64,000 nt of DNA from Pseudomonadales bacterium (GCA_024234395.1 JACKOH010000001.1:949001-1013000), one strand, 5' to 3'. Numbered from the stretch's first letter, positions 44,803-54,688 are shown. Program-made: numbers and translations. Notes: generated from the sequence alone by a model not told the origin.

Positions 44803-46038
44803 ATGTTCAAACCGGTCCCCCTGTTCGTCGGATTGCGCTATACCCGGACCCGCAAGCGCAATCTCTTCGTTTCCTTCGTGTCCGTCATCTCGATGCTGGG
44901 TATCACCCTTGGCGTGCTGGCGATGATCGTGGTGCTGTCGGTCATTAACGGGTCCACTGCGGTGATGCGCAACGAAACTCTCAAGTCGGTGCCTCACGTG
45001 GTCATCGGCTTCGACGCCGGGGGGCTGCCCTGGCAGACTCTGGCCGCGCAGGTGACCACGCATCCGGAAGTGCTGGCGGCCGCCCCGTTCCTGGAAGGGG
45101 AAGCCTGGATCCGCCATCAGGGGCAGGACCGGTTTGTCAGCCTGCGGGGCGTCGATCCGCAGGCCGAACTGGCGGTCATGGATGTACCTACCGATCACAT
45201 GCGGCAATTGATGGATGAACTGGCAACGACCCCTGGCGGGATGATCCTGGGTAACCGGCTGGCCCGGGAACTGGGAATATTCAGCAATCAGACCACCAGC
45301 GTCACACCGCTGCGCAGTCTGCTGGGACGGGCCCTGGACGAAGCCAAGGGGTTGACCGTGCTGGGAGCAACCGATTTCGGTTTTTATGGCAATGACAACG
45401 TCGCCGTGATCGGACTCGACCAGGCCCAGGAGCTGTTTCCTGACCAGTCCGTGGAACTGCGGTTACGGGTTACCGATGTCTTTGAGGCCGCCCGGATTGC
45501 CCGCGAGGCAGTGCCTGCTGAACTGGCCGGGCAGGGCTTGAAAATCGTGCCCTGGAACGAGAGTCAGCGCAGCCTGTTCGACGCCCTGCGGATGGAAAAA
45601 ATGCTGACTGGATTCATGCTGCTGATGATCGTGTTGATCGGTGCCGTGAATATTGTTTCCACCCTGGTCATGGTGGTGGCAGACAAGAGTTCCGATATCG
45701 CCATCCTGCGGACCATGGGGGCGGGGAAATCAGCGATCATGGGAATTTTTATTGTACAGGGCAGCCTGGCTGGACTTTTGGGTGTGACACTTGGCACGGT
45801 GCTGGGGGTGCTGATTACGATAAACCTGACTGCCATCAGCACTGCCTTTGAAAATCTGGTCAATAACCTGCTCGCTCCGGAGCGACTGTATATGATTTCC
45901 TATCTGCGTGCGGAGCTGGTGTGGGGCGATGTGCTGGTGATTGCGCTGGCAGCATTGCTGATCAGTTTCCTGGCCACCCTGTATCCGGCCTACCGGGCAG
46001 CCAGGGTACAGCCGGCCGCAGTTCTGAGGTACGAGTAA
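44803..46038 (+). CDS. lolC: Lipoprotein-releasing ABC transporter permease, LolC
   Basis: One of the two inner-membrane permeases that, with LolD, extract outer-membrane lipoproteins and pass them to LolA. The protein has 411 residues. A membrane helix lies at about residues 22-48, a large periplasmic MacB-type domain follows (about 50-260), and three C-terminal FtsX-type helices complete it. NxxRTRKRNLFVSFVSVISMLGI near the start and the ILRTMGAGKSAIMGIF coupling segment are typical. It is first in lolC-lolD-lolE with 1-nt spacing to lolD. LolC and LolE are assigned by order and similarity and could be swapped. Confidence 0.92.
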   Translation: MFKPVPLFVGLRYTRTRKRNLFVSFVSVISMLGITLGVLAMIVVLSVINGSTAVMRNETLKSVPHVVIGFDAGGLPWQTLAAQVTTHPEVLAAAPFLEGEAWIRHQGQDRFVSLRGVDPQAELAVMDVPTDHMRQLMDELATTPGGMILGNRLARELGIFSNQTTSVTPLRSLLGRALDEAKGLTVLGATDFGFYGNDNVAVIGLDQAQELFPDQSVELRLRVTDVFEAARIAREAVPAELAGQGLKIVPWNESQRSLFDALRMEKMLTGFMLLMIVLIGAVNIVSTLVMVVADKSSDIAILRTMGAGKSAIMGIFIVQGSLAGLLGVTLGTVLGVLITINLTAISTAFENLVNNLLAPERLYMISYLRAELVWGDVLVIALAALLISFLATLYPAYRAARVQPAAVLRYE

Positions 46039-46039
46039 C

Positions 46040-46753
46040 GTGACAGAAGCAGTATCCAGTGCAGCCGCGATGTCGGAACCGGTGTTGCAGTGCCGGCATT
46101 TGCGCAAAGTTTATTCAGAGGGACCCGGGCAGGTGGAGGTGCTCACCGACATCAATCTGACTGTGTTTCCGGGTGAACGGATCGCTATCGTCGGCAGTTC
46201 CGGGTCCGGCAAAACCACGCTCCTGAATCTGCTGGGCGGACTGGATACACCCACGTCCGGCGATGTCATCGTGGCCGGTAAAAATGCCGCCACTCTCAAT
46301 GAGACCGAGCGTGGCCGCCTGCGCAACCGCTATCTGGGTTTTGTTTACCAGTTTCATCATCTGCTCGGTGAATTCACGGCGGTTGAAAATGTCGCCATGC
46401 CGCTGCTGATTGCACACCTCGACAGCCGCGAGGCACAGCGCCGGGCGCGGGCGATGCTGGAACGGGTGGGCCTGGCCGGGCGCCTGGAACACAAGCCCAG
46501 CGAACTGTCCGGCGGTGAGCGACAGCGGGTTGCCATTGCCAGGGCTCTGGTGACAGATCCCCGCTGCGTCCTGCTGGATGAACCGACCGGCAACCTCGAC
46601 CGGCATACTGCCCGTGATGTTCAGGCCCTGATGCAGGAACTGAACCGCAGCCTGGCCACCAGCTTTATCGTCGTTACCCATGACGAGGAACTGGCCGCCG
46701 CCATGGACCGGCGCCTGCTGCTCCGCGACGGCAGGTTACACGAACATGAGTAA
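46040..46753 (+). CDS. lolD: Lipoprotein-releasing ABC transporter ATPase, LolD
   Basis: The ATPase of the LolCDE complex, 237 residues. Walker A is GSSGSGKTTLLNLLGG, the Q-loop is in VYQFHHLLGEFTAVEN, the signature is LSGGERQRVAIARAL, and Walker B is CVLLDEPTGNLD. The GTG at 46040 lies 1 nt after the lolC stop and fits an operon. An ATG at 46070 (MSEPVLQCRHLRK) is a plausible alternative that would remove ten poorly conserved residues. The end overlaps lolE by 8 nt. Confidence 0.95.
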   Translation: MTEAVSSAAAMSEPVLQCRHLRKVYSEGPGQVEVLTDINLTVFPGERIAIVGSSGSGKTTLLNLLGGLDTPTSGDVIVAGKNAATLNETERGRLRNRYLGFVYQFHHLLGEFTAVENVAMPLLIAHLDSREAQRRARAMLERVGLAGRLEHKPSELSGGERQRVAIARALVTDPRCVLLDEPTGNLDRHTARDVQALMQELNRSLATSFIVVTHDEELAAAMDRRLLLRDGRLHEHE

Positions 46754-48008
46754 AGTCAGTTCCCTGTGGCTGGCCCGCCACATAGCCTCGCGCTATGTGA
46801 GTGTGGGCAAGCGCAGTCAGCTGGTGTCGTTCATGTCGGCAATTTCTATCTTCGGCCTGGCGCTCGGGGTGACCATCCTGATCACCGTGCTTTCTGTAAT
46901 GAACGGTTTTGATCGCGAGGTGCGGGAAAATATTCTCGGCATCATGCCGCATATCACCCTTTCCACGCAGGAAAACTTCAGTCTGCAACGCTGGCAGGAA
47001 GTGGAGCAGATGGTTCTGCAACGTCCCGATGTGGAGGCAGTGGCGCCACTGATCGAACAGACCGGCATCGTTTCCAGCGCTGGCTTCAGCAAAGGCGTTC
47101 TGGTCAACGGTGTCGACGCCGGCCAGGAACAGAACATTTCCCTGCTGAATCAATTCATGGTGGCCGGATCGCTGGCGGATCTTTCCCGGGAACGCTGGGG
47201 CGTGGTGATCGGCCGTACCCTGGCCGATAATCTCGGCGTTACGGTCGGCGACCGGCTCGACCTGTTTTCCCTGGCCGTCAACGTCAATCCCCTGACTCCA
47301 TTGCCGTCCTATCGGGCTTTCACGGTGGTAGGTATTTTCCGGGTCGGTACCGAGGAACTGGACAGCGATCTGGCGGTGATCAATCTGGCCGCGGCCCGGG
47401 CCCTGTTCAAATTGCGTAATCCCTATACCGGAATCCGGGTCCGCCTGCAGGATGTACTGCGCGCCGATCAGGTCCGGCTGGAACTGCAGTCCGAAATGCC
47501 CCCGGGCTTTCAACTGTCCACCTGGACGCAGCTGTTCGGCGGTATTTACGACAATATTCTGTTCTCTCGCACCATCGTCGGGCTGATGCTGTGGCTGCTG
47601 GTGGCGGTGGCCGCTTTCAACCTGGTGGTCAGCCTGATCATGGTGGTTCGCGACAAGCGTTCCGATATCGCCATCCTGCGCACCATGGGTGCCAGTCCCA
47701 CCACCATCGGGCGGATCTTCATGCTGCAGGGTTTCATGGTGGGAATAATCGGTGTCGCTATCGGACTGGTGCTTGGTGTGCTGGCGGCGCTGGGGGTCGG
47801 TGATCTGGCCCGGCTGCTGGAATCCTGGCTGGGCTTTCAGTTGCTCAGTGCCGATGTCTATCCCATCGATTTTCTGCCCTCCCAGATCAAGCTCTCGGAT
47901 CTGCTGGGCATTTCCGTGGGCGTACTGCTGTTGTCGGTCGCGGCGACCATCTATCCGGCCCGGCGTGCCGCAGCGGTGCATCCGGCCGAAGCCTTGCGCA
48001 CCGAATAA
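46746..48008 (+). CDS. lolE: Lipoprotein-releasing ABC transporter permease, LolE
   Basis: The second permease of LolCDE, 420 residues from the ATG at 46746 (MSKVSSLWLARHIASRYVSV). The topology is the same as the protein at 44803: one N-terminal helix, a periplasmic domain and three C-terminal helices (the coupling segment ILRTMGASPTTIGRIFMLQG is very similar). The in-frame ATG at 46680 lies inside lolD and would add 22 unrelated residues. The pair probably forms the heterodimer; homologues in relatives are also arranged C-D-E. The operon appears to end here, 228 nt before comEC. Confidence 0.93.
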   Translation: MSKVSSLWLARHIASRYVSVGKRSQLVSFMSAISIFGLALGVTILITVLSVMNGFDREVRENILGIMPHITLSTQENFSLQRWQEVEQMVLQRPDVEAVAPLIEQTGIVSSAGFSKGVLVNGVDAGQEQNISLLNQFMVAGSLADLSRERWGVVIGRTLADNLGVTVGDRLDLFSLAVNVNPLTPLPSYRAFTVVGIFRVGTEELDSDLAVINLAAARALFKLRNPYTGIRVRLQDVLRADQVRLELQSEMPPGFQLSTWTQLFGGIYDNILFSRTIVGLMLWLLVAVAAFNLVVSLIMVVRDKRSDIAILRTMGASPTTIGRIFMLQGFMVGIIGVAIGLVLGVLAALGVGDLARLLESWLGFQLLSADVYPIDFLPSQIKLSDLLGISVGVLLLSVAATIYPARRAAAVHPAEALRTE

Positions 48009-48236
48009 CGCCTCGATCCGGCGGATCTCCAACCACACTCGTCAGCCCCATCGATCCGGGCGCCTGATTTCCACGCCAGTGGCTGCCCTGGCCGGGATTT
48101 TCCCGATGTCAGTTTTCCAATCACGCGCCCCTGCCGCCTGACATTCTTTAAAATTCGCCAGTGCTGCGCACTGCGGCTAGGCTTAGGAGGGGAGCACCGG
48201 CACGTAGTCACCCGATCCCGGTCCCCGGGGTGCACC

Positions 48237-50684
48237 ATGCGGACACGGATGTTGGCTTTTGTACTGGGAGTCTGCCTGGTCGGAATCTGGTCCGGCCTGC
48301 CGGACTGGACCTGGCCGGCCGCCGTGGCGGCGACCCTGCTGTCCAGTGGCTTTCTGATCGGCAGGCTGCACACGCGGTTTACAGGCAATGCCGCGTTATG
48401 CCCGGGACCCGTTGCGGAATCCCCGACCGGGTGTTGGTTGACCAGGGTCGGAATACTGCTGGCGCTGACAGGCTGGCTCACTACCGGCGTGACCTGGCAC
48501 GTGCTGGTCGCACAACAACGCCTGGATCAGCGACTGCCAGCACGGCTGGAAGGACAGGACCTGCTGGTCAGTGGTTACGTATCCAGCATTCCCGAGCAGC
48601 AGCCCGGGCGGCAACGCTTCCGGTTCGTGATCGAGAACGGGCCCGCCGGGGTGGCCGGTCGCCAGGTACTGCTGTCCGAGTACGGCGCTCAACCGTTCCG
48701 GGCCGGCCAGATGTGGCAGCTGGTGGTGCGCCTGCAACGGCCCCATGGCTCCGCCAATCCCGGTACCTTTGACTACGAAGCCTGGTTGTTTCAACAGCGA
48801 ATCGCCGCCCGCGGTTATGTCCGTGACAGTCCGGAAAACCAGTATCGACACCAGCAACGCCGCACCCTCGCCAGCCTGCGGCAGGCACTGCGGGATCGTC
48901 TGCAGCTGGCCAGCGCAGGCTTGCGCAACCAGTCACTTTTCCTGGCGCTGACCCTGGGTGAGCGCGGGGCACTGAGCGGTCCGGATCGGGACCTGTATGC
49001 CAGCACTGGCACCAGTCACCTGGTGGTTATTTCGGGTTTGCACGTGGCCCTGGTGGCCGGGTTCTGCGCGTTGCTGGCAGGGCGCCTGTGGCGACTCAGC
49101 AGGTTGCTGGTGAATCTGTTTCCGGCGCCGCGTGTTGCGGCATTGATGGCACTCGCCGGCGCCTTGCTTTACAGTCTGCTGGCCGGGTTCGGACTCCCCA
49201 CCCAGCGGGCCCTGGTGATGGTCAGCGTGTTCATGTCCCTGCGCCTGCTGGGGCTGCACGGGGCGCCGGCAGTTTCCTTATTGCAGGCGGCGTTGCTGGT
49301 TTTGCTGCGCGATCCCATCGCGGTGATCAGCGCCGGTTTCTGGTTGTCATTTTCCGCGGTGGCCGCGCTGCTGCTGGTTGCCAATGGCCTGCCCCGTGAG
49401 CCGGGCGGGCAGGTCAGTCTGGCCTGGCGAAACCTGCTGGCACCTCAGTTGGCGGTCCTGATCGGCCTGCTGGTACCGCTGGGATTCTGGATCGGCAGCG
49501 TTGCCCTGTTGGCGCCACTGGCCAACCTGATCGCGATACCACTGGTCAGCTGGGTTCTCATACCCCTGTGTCTGGGCGCCAGCGTGATGTCGATAGTCTG
49601 GACACCCGCAGCCAGGATAGTGTTCCAGCTTGCGGACCTGGTGGCATCGCTGTTGCTGACATGGCTGCACTGGGTAGCGGGTCTGACAGCCCTGGGAAGC
49701 TGGCCGGTGGCTGGCGGTTCCGGTGTGCTGCTGGTGGCGGCAGCGATCGGCTCGCTGCTGTTGCTGATCCCGGGCAGCGGTCACTACCGCCTGCTGGGCT
49801 GCCTGCTGGTGCTGCCGTACCTGGCGCCGGTGAAGAATCCGACCCCCGGCGTCGGGCTGGCGGTTCATGTGCTGGACGTGGGGCAGGGGCTGGCGGTGGT
49901 GGTGCGCACTGCATCCCACACCCTGGTTTACGATACCGGTCCACGTTATCCGAGCGGTTTCGACAGCGGCGCGGCACTGCTGGTGCCGGTCCTGCAGCGA
50001 CTCGGTGTCACGCGGCTGGACCGGCTGCTGGTCAGTCATGGTGACAACGATCATGCCGGAGGAGTGGGCGGTCTGCTCCGGCAGTTCCCGGTGGTCGAGG
50101 TGCTGGCCGGCGAAGCGCTTGAGTCAGTGCCGGTACCGGTCCGCCTCTGCTCGCGTGGGCAGCGCTGGAACTGGGACGGGGTTCAATTCACCATCCTGCA
50201 TCCACCGGCGTCGGAACCGCGCCAGGGCAACAACAGTTCCTGCGTGCTGGAAATCCGCGCCGGGGATTATTCGGTACTGTTACCCGGTGATGTGGAAGCC
50301 GAGGCGGAACGCCGGTTGTTGACCAGTGATCCGGGCCTGGCCCCGATCGATCTACTGGTGTCCGCCCATCACGGCAGCACCACCTCGTCCAGCTGGGCGT
50401 TCCTGGCTGCCACCCGACCCCGGCTGGTTATTCACTCGGCCGGCTACCACAACCGTTTCGGGCATCCCGCGCTACCGATTCAGGAGCGGATCCAGACCCT
50501 GGGCGGTCGCCAGCTGCTGACCGCCAGACAGGGCATGATCAGTGTTTACTTCCACGGTGATTCTCCGGACTTTCGCGTGGAGTCATGGAGGCAGGTGTCT
50601 CGGCGCTACTGGAATCGGTCAGATATCCCGGCGCGGGCCGATACCTCAACTGAGATGTCCCGACCCGCCGCGCTGCCACCATGA
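48237..50684 (+). CDS. comEC: ComEC/Rec2 DNA-uptake channel
   Basis: ComEC is the inner-membrane channel that brings single-stranded DNA into the cytoplasm during natural transformation. The 815-residue protein has N-terminal membrane helices and a DUF4131 region. A competence domain follows, with HLVVISGLHVALVAGFCALL (about residues 260-280) and many more helices. A C-terminal metallo-beta-lactamase domain has LLVSHGDNDHAGGVGGLL, DVEAEAERRLL and SAHHGSTTSS, and so keeps the metal-binding histidines and aspartates. Presence suggests competence potential but pilus genes are not in the window. In Pseudomonas the same gene stands between exbBD and lolCDE. Confidence 0.95.
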   Translation: MRTRMLAFVLGVCLVGIWSGLPDWTWPAAVAATLLSSGFLIGRLHTRFTGNAALCPGPVAESPTGCWLTRVGILLALTGWLTTGVTWHVLVAQQRLDQRLPARLEGQDLLVSGYVSSIPEQQPGRQRFRFVIENGPAGVAGRQVLLSEYGAQPFRAGQMWQLVVRLQRPHGSANPGTFDYEAWLFQQRIAARGYVRDSPENQYRHQQRRTLASLRQALRDRLQLASAGLRNQSLFLALTLGERGALSGPDRDLYASTGTSHLVVISGLHVALVAGFCALLAGRLWRLSRLLVNLFPAPRVAALMALAGALLYSLLAGFGLPTQRALVMVSVFMSLRLLGLHGAPAVSLLQAALLVLLRDPIAVISAGFWLSFSAVAALLLVANGLPREPGGQVSLAWRNLLAPQLAVLIGLLVPLGFWIGSVALLAPLANLIAIPLVSWVLIPLCLGASVMSIVWTPAARIVFQLADLVASLLLTWLHWVAGLTALGSWPVAGGSGVLLVAAAIGSLLLLIPGSGHYRLLGCLLVLPYLAPVKNPTPGVGLAVHVLDVGQGLAVVVRTASHTLVYDTGPRYPSGFDSGAALLVPVLQRLGVTRLDRLLVSHGDNDHAGGVGGLLRQFPVVEVLAGEALESVPVPVRLCSRGQRWNWDGVQFTILHPPASEPRQGNNSSCVLEIRAGDYSVLLPGDVEAEAERRLLTSDPGLAPIDLLVSAHHGSTTSSSWAFLAATRPRLVIHSAGYHNRFGHPALPIQERIQTLGGRQLLTARQGMISVYFHGDSPDFRVESWRQVSRRYWNRSDIPARADTSTEMSRPAALPP

Positions 50685-50767
50685 GGCAGCAGTGTGAATT
50701 CCCGCAAGGAATCCGGGCGAGGATGGGAATATGGTAAAGTATCGCGCGTAACTGCAGGAGAAACAGT

Positions 50768-51400
50768 GTGATCGAGTTAATTCGGGCAGGTGGGTGGCTC
50801 ATGGTCCCCATCATTCTTTGTTCGGTTCTGGCCATCGCAATCATCATTGAAAGATTCTGGACGCTGAGTGCCGCACGGATTACCCCCAAATATGTGCTGG
50901 CCCAGGTCTGGACCTGGATCAAAAACAACCAGCTGGACTCCGCCAGGTTGCGTGAACTGCGCCTGTCCTCACCGCTGGGACAGATTCTGGCCACCGGTCT
51001 GGTGAATTCCAAGTACGGCCGTGCCGCCATGATCGAAAGCATCGAGCAGACCGCGGCCCAGGTGGTGCACGAAATGGAGCGCTACCTGAATACCCTCGGC
51101 ACCATCGCCGCCATCACTCCGCTGCTGGGACTGTTGGGCACGGTGGTGGGGATGATCCGCGTGTTCAGCGAAATCATGCTGCAGGGCACCGGCAATGCCA
51201 GCGCCCTGGCCGGCGGCATATCCGAAGCGCTGATTTCCACTGCAGCCGGCCTGTCGGTGGCCATTCCCACTTACATGTTTCATCGCTATTTCACCCGTAA
51301 GGTGGACAGTCTGGTCTTGAGTCTGGAACAGGAATCCATCAAGCTGGTCGATGCCCTGCATACCGATCGCAATGTAGAGGTCAAAGAGGGAGCTGCGTGA
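50768..51400 (+). CDS. exbB: ExbB/TolQ-type proton channel
   Basis: The 210-residue protein has a short N-terminus, membrane helices at about 10-30, 107-135 and 150-175, and the conserved TPLLGLLGTVVGMIRVF and GGISEALISTAAGLSVAIP segments. The TolQ/ExbB family forms the stator that uses the proton gradient to energise outer-membrane processes. The start is a GTG at 50768 with AGGAG upstream. It overlaps exbD by 4 nt (GTGA). No tonB follows, so the partner in the periplasm is unclear; this paralogue is usually linked to msbA and lpxK. Confidence 0.88.
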   Translation: MIELIRAGGWLMVPIILCSVLAIAIIIERFWTLSAARITPKYVLAQVWTWIKNNQLDSARLRELRLSSPLGQILATGLVNSKYGRAAMIESIEQTAAQVVHEMERYLNTLGTIAAITPLLGLLGTVVGMIRVFSEIMLQGTGNASALAGGISEALISTAAGLSVAIPTYMFHRYFTRKVDSLVLSLEQESIKLVDALHTDRNVEVKEGAA

Positions 51401-51837
51401 AATTCAAGCGTAAAATTCACGAAGATCTGCCAATCAACGTCACCCCGTTGATTGACGTGGTGTTTCTGCTCTTGATCTTTTTCATGGTGACCACCACCTT
51501 TACCCGCGAGACCCGCCTGATGGTGAATCTTCCCGAGGCGGATGCTGCGCCCACCGAGAGTCTGCCTGACCAGGTGGAAATAACTGTCAGTCGGAACGGA
51601 ACTTACACTATCGATGGCAAACCGCTGGTAAACTCGGAAATTGAAACATTGATGCGGGGACTGGAGCTGGCTACACAAAATGACCGGTCGATCCCCATAC
51701 TATTGATCGCCGACGCGGAAGCGACCCACCAGTCCGTGGTGACTGCCATGGATGGAATCGGGCAGCTGGGTTTTACCCGGCTCAGCATCGCCACGCAGCG
51801 GCCCAACACATCGGAAGAAGGCTCTGACACGCAATAA
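51397..51837 (+). CDS. exbD: ExbD/TolR-type protein
   Basis: The 146-residue protein has one membrane helix near residues 17-37 (VTPLIDVVFLLLIFFMVTTTF). Its Asp in TPLID is the proton-carrying residue of this family. A periplasmic domain with NLPEADAAPTESLPDQVEI follows. The start is a GTG overlapping the exbB stop. It works together with ExbB in a stator complex. The next gene, msbA, begins 14 nt downstream with a GTG, so the four genes exbB-exbD-msbA-lpxK probably form one operon. Confidence 0.9.
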   Translation: MKFKRKIHEDLPINVTPLIDVVFLLLIFFMVTTTFTRETRLMVNLPEADAAPTESLPDQVEITVSRNGTYTIDGKPLVNSEIETLMRGLELATQNDRSIPILLIADAEATHQSVVTAMDGIGQLGFTRLSIATQRPNTSEEGSDTQ

Positions 51838-51851
51838 CAGGCTCCTGGTCG

Positions 51852-53642
51852 GTGAGTAAAAAAGCCAAAGCAAAGGCCGACCGAAAAGTGACATGGAAGG
51901 AAAGCTGGAAACTTTACGGGCGACTGTTGCGCTACGTGAAGCCCCACCTGCTGGCCTTTGAACTGAGTATTGTCGGCTATCTGATATTCGCCGCTTCCTC
52001 TGTTGCCACCGCGCAATGGCTGGGCTGGACGGTGGACGCCATTGAATCCCAGGATTATCAGCAACTGCGAATTCTCAGCCCGGTGCTGTGCGTGCTGATT
52101 GTGGTGGTACGCGGCATTGGCGGCATTCTCGGCAGTTACGGTATCGCCCATGTATCCAATCATGTGGTGCATCTGGTGCGCTGCGAGATGATGCGCCACC
52201 TGCTGGAACTGCCGGTGGCCTACTTCGACAAGAGCACTACCGGCCGCATTGTCTCCAAGATTACCTACGACGTCGCCCAGATAACTGGTGCCGCCAGCAA
52301 TGCCCTGACCGTGATCATGCGGGAAGGGCTGACCGTGGTGGGGCTGCTGGCCGCGCTGCTGGTCACTGACTGGAAACTCAGCCTGACCTTCCTGGTGGTG
52401 GCCCCGGTGGTGGGGATGACGGTGTCCGCCGCGGCGCGCCGCTTTCGCAAGTACAGTACCAAGATGCAGGACTCCATGGGCAACGTGACCCAGATCGCCA
52501 ACGAGACCGTGCGCGGTCACCGGGTGGTACGCACCTTCGGCGCCAAGGACTTCGTGTCCGGCAAGTTCAGTCATGCCAGTGAGCGCAATCGCAAGCAGAA
52601 TATGCAGATGGCCCTGACCCAGTCGATCAGTACGCCGGTGATCCAGATCCTGGTGGCGATCGCCATGGCGGTGCTGATCTGGCTTGCCATGTCGCCGGAA
52701 TTCTTCGCCGACAAGTCGGCGGGCGACTTTGTCGCCTTCCTGACCATGGCAGGACTGCTGGCCAAGCCGATCCGCCAGCTCTCGCAGGTCAATTCCGTTA
52801 TTCAGCGTGGTCTGGCCGCCGCCGAAAGCATCTTCGAGTTGATGGACGAAAAACAGGAAAAGGATCGTGGCGACTACCGCGTGGAGCGTGCCAGCGGACG
52901 GCTGGAATTCCGCGACGTGACCTTTTCCTATGGCCGGGACATGGTGGCGCTGCACAACGTGTCGTTCCGGGCCGAGCCGGGCCAGGTAGTGGCCCTGGTC
53001 GGGAAGTCCGGTAGCGGCAAATCTACTCTGGTAAGCCTGATTCCACGCTTTTATGATTGTAATGAAGGTCAGATTCTGCTCGACGACGTACCGGTGTCCG
53101 CCTACACCCTGGAGGATCTGCGCCGGCAGATCTCTCTGGTAACCCAGCAGGTGGTGCTGTTCAATGCCACGGTGGCGGAAAACATTGCCTATGGCACGCT
53201 GGATTACGTGGACCGGAACAAACTCATGGAGGCCGCCCGCAATGCCCACGCCATGGAATTCATCGAACAGTTGCCGGAGGGGATCGACACTGAAGTGGGT
53301 GACGAAGCCGGGCAGTTGTCCGGCGGTCAGCGCCAGCGTATTGCCATTGCCCGGGCCCTGCTCAAGGATGCGCCGGTACTGATTCTGGACGAGGCCACCT
53401 CGGCTCTGGATTCCGAATCCGAACAGCATATTCAGAAAGCGCTCACTACGCTGATGAAAGGGCGCACCACCATCGTTATCGCTCATCGCCTTTCCACCAT
53501 CGAAAAAGCGGACCTGATCCTGGTAATGGATAGTGGACGTATAGTGGAGTCAGGCAGTCACAGCGAACTCCTTGCGCTGGGGCAGCAATATGCGAAGCTG
53601 CATCGCATGCAGTTTTCGGACAAGGACAATTCGGAGTCGTAA
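51852..53642 (+). CDS. msbA: Lipid A export ATP-binding/permease protein
   Basis: MsbA flips lipid A-core across the inner membrane. The 596-residue homodimeric ABC exporter has six membrane helices in about residues 30-320. The nucleotide-binding domain follows: Walker A GKSGSGKSTLVSLIPRF, Q-loop SLVTQQVVLF, signature LSGGQRQRIAIARALL, Walker B VLILDEATSALD, and the H-loop histidine in VIAHRLSTIE. The N-terminus (from a GTG at 51852) has an unusual extra Lys-rich stretch KKAKAKADRKVTWKES. It overlaps lpxK by 1 nt (TAATG). Confidence 0.95.
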   Translation: MSKKAKAKADRKVTWKESWKLYGRLLRYVKPHLLAFELSIVGYLIFAASSVATAQWLGWTVDAIESQDYQQLRILSPVLCVLIVVVRGIGGILGSYGIAHVSNHVVHLVRCEMMRHLLELPVAYFDKSTTGRIVSKITYDVAQITGAASNALTVIMREGLTVVGLLAALLVTDWKLSLTFLVVAPVVGMTVSAAARRFRKYSTKMQDSMGNVTQIANETVRGHRVVRTFGAKDFVSGKFSHASERNRKQNMQMALTQSISTPVIQILVAIAMAVLIWLAMSPEFFADKSAGDFVAFLTMAGLLAKPIRQLSQVNSVIQRGLAAAESIFELMDEKQEKDRGDYRVERASGRLEFRDVTFSYGRDMVALHNVSFRAEPGQVVALVGKSGSGKSTLVSLIPRFYDCNEGQILLDDVPVSAYTLEDLRRQISLVTQQVVLFNATVAENIAYGTLDYVDRNKLMEAARNAHAMEFIEQLPEGIDTEVGDEAGQLSGGQRQRIAIARALLKDAPVLILDEATSALDSESEQHIQKALTTLMKGRTTIVIAHRLSTIEKADLILVMDSGRIVESGSHSELLALGQQYAKLHRMQFSDKDNSES

Positions 53643-54688
53643 TGCGTTCCCTGGAGAAGGCCTGGTATCGGAAGGCGGGCTGGCTGCTTCTGTTGTGGCC
53701 GGTATCGCTGTTATTTCAGTTGCTGGCCTCGATACGGCGCTTCTATCACAGCGCTGTGGCCCGGTCCCAGAGGCCGGCGGTGCCGGTCGTTGTGGTGGGT
53801 AACATCTCGGTTGGCGGTACCGGCAAGACGCCGCTGATCATCGGTCTGGCCAAGGCGCTGCGCAAGGCGGGCCTGCGTCCCGGCATAATCAGTCGCGGCT
53901 ACCTGGGAAAGGCGCCAGATTACCCTTTTATTGTCGAAAAGAATTCCAGTGCCGAGGAAGTGGGCGACGAGGCACTGTTGATTGCCAGGTCGCTGGGAGA
54001 CTGTCCCATGGTGGTGGACCCGGACCGATTGCGGGCACTGGAAAAACTCTGTTCAAGTTTTCATTGCGATGTGGTTCTCAGTGACGACGGCCTGCAACAT
54101 TATGCCCTGCCGCGCGATCTGGAGATCGTGGTGATCGATGGCAAACGGCTGTTCGGCAATGGCATGTGCCTGCCGGCCGGACCGCTGCGGGAACCGGTCA
54201 GCCGGCTGCGCTCGGTCCCATACCTGTTTATCAATGGGGAGCCGGAAGGTGACGAACTTCCGCCGGAGCTGGAGCGGGCGGAGCGGTTGAGTCTGCAGCC
54301 CACTTTTCTGGTCAATCTCCAGACCGGGGAGAAGAAACCGTTCAAGGGTGCCCCGTTCAACATTGGCACTACCGTCCATGCGGTCACCGGAATCGGCAAT
54401 CCGGACCGGTTCTTCACTCTGTTGTCGACCCTGCCATACCAGGTGCGGCGGCACGACTTCCCCGATCACCATCCGTTCTCAGCCGCCGACCTGGAAGCCC
54501 TCGCCATCGATCCGCGTCAACCGATCGTCATGACCCAGAAGGATGCGGTAAAATGCGAGCAGTTCGCCGGTCGCAATTACTGGTACCTGGCGGTGGAAAT
54601 GAAGCTGCCGGATGCGGCCCTGGCCAGCCTGCTGGAAACCATACAGGGTCTGGTCGAGCAGCGGCGGGGAACGGTCGAGGCGGTCTGA
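53642..54688 (+). CDS. lpxK: Tetraacyldisaccharide 4'-kinase
   Basis: LpxK phosphorylates the 4' position of the lipid A disaccharide, the sixth step of lipid A synthesis, at the inner membrane. The 348-residue protein has one N-terminal membrane anchor (about 10-30). The P-loop SVGGTGKTPLIIGLAKAL is followed by the SRGYLGKAPDYPFIV segment, LSDDGLQHY and a C-terminal HHPFSAADL. The start shares a base with the msbA stop, showing coupling. The lipid A kinase next to the lipid A flippase is a conserved pairing. Confidence 0.95.
   Translation: MRSLEKAWYRKAGWLLLLWPVSLLFQLLASIRRFYHSAVARSQRPAVPVVVVGNISVGGTGKTPLIIGLAKALRKAGLRPGIISRGYLGKAPDYPFIVEKNSSAEEVGDEALLIARSLGDCPMVVDPDRLRALEKLCSSFHCDVVLSDDGLQHYALPRDLEIVVIDGKRLFGNGMCLPAGPLREPVSRLRSVPYLFINGEPEGDELPPELERAERLSLQPTFLVNLQTGEKKPFKGAPFNIGTTVHAVTGIGNPDRFFTLLSTLPYQVRRHDFPDHHPFSAADLEALAIDPRQPIVMTQKDAVKCEQFAGRNYWYLAVEMKLPDAALASLLETIQGLVEQRRGTVEAV

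Noticed and set aside
46674..48038. Long minus-strand open frame (454 codons) opposite lolE
   Set aside because: Complement of a confidently assigned permease gene; composition rich in His, Gln and Asp with no domain.
51603..53486. Long minus-strand open frame (627 codons) across exbD and msbA
   Set aside because: It is opposite clearly recognised genes, is rich in His and Gln as expected for a complement of GC-rich coding sequence, and has no family resemblance.
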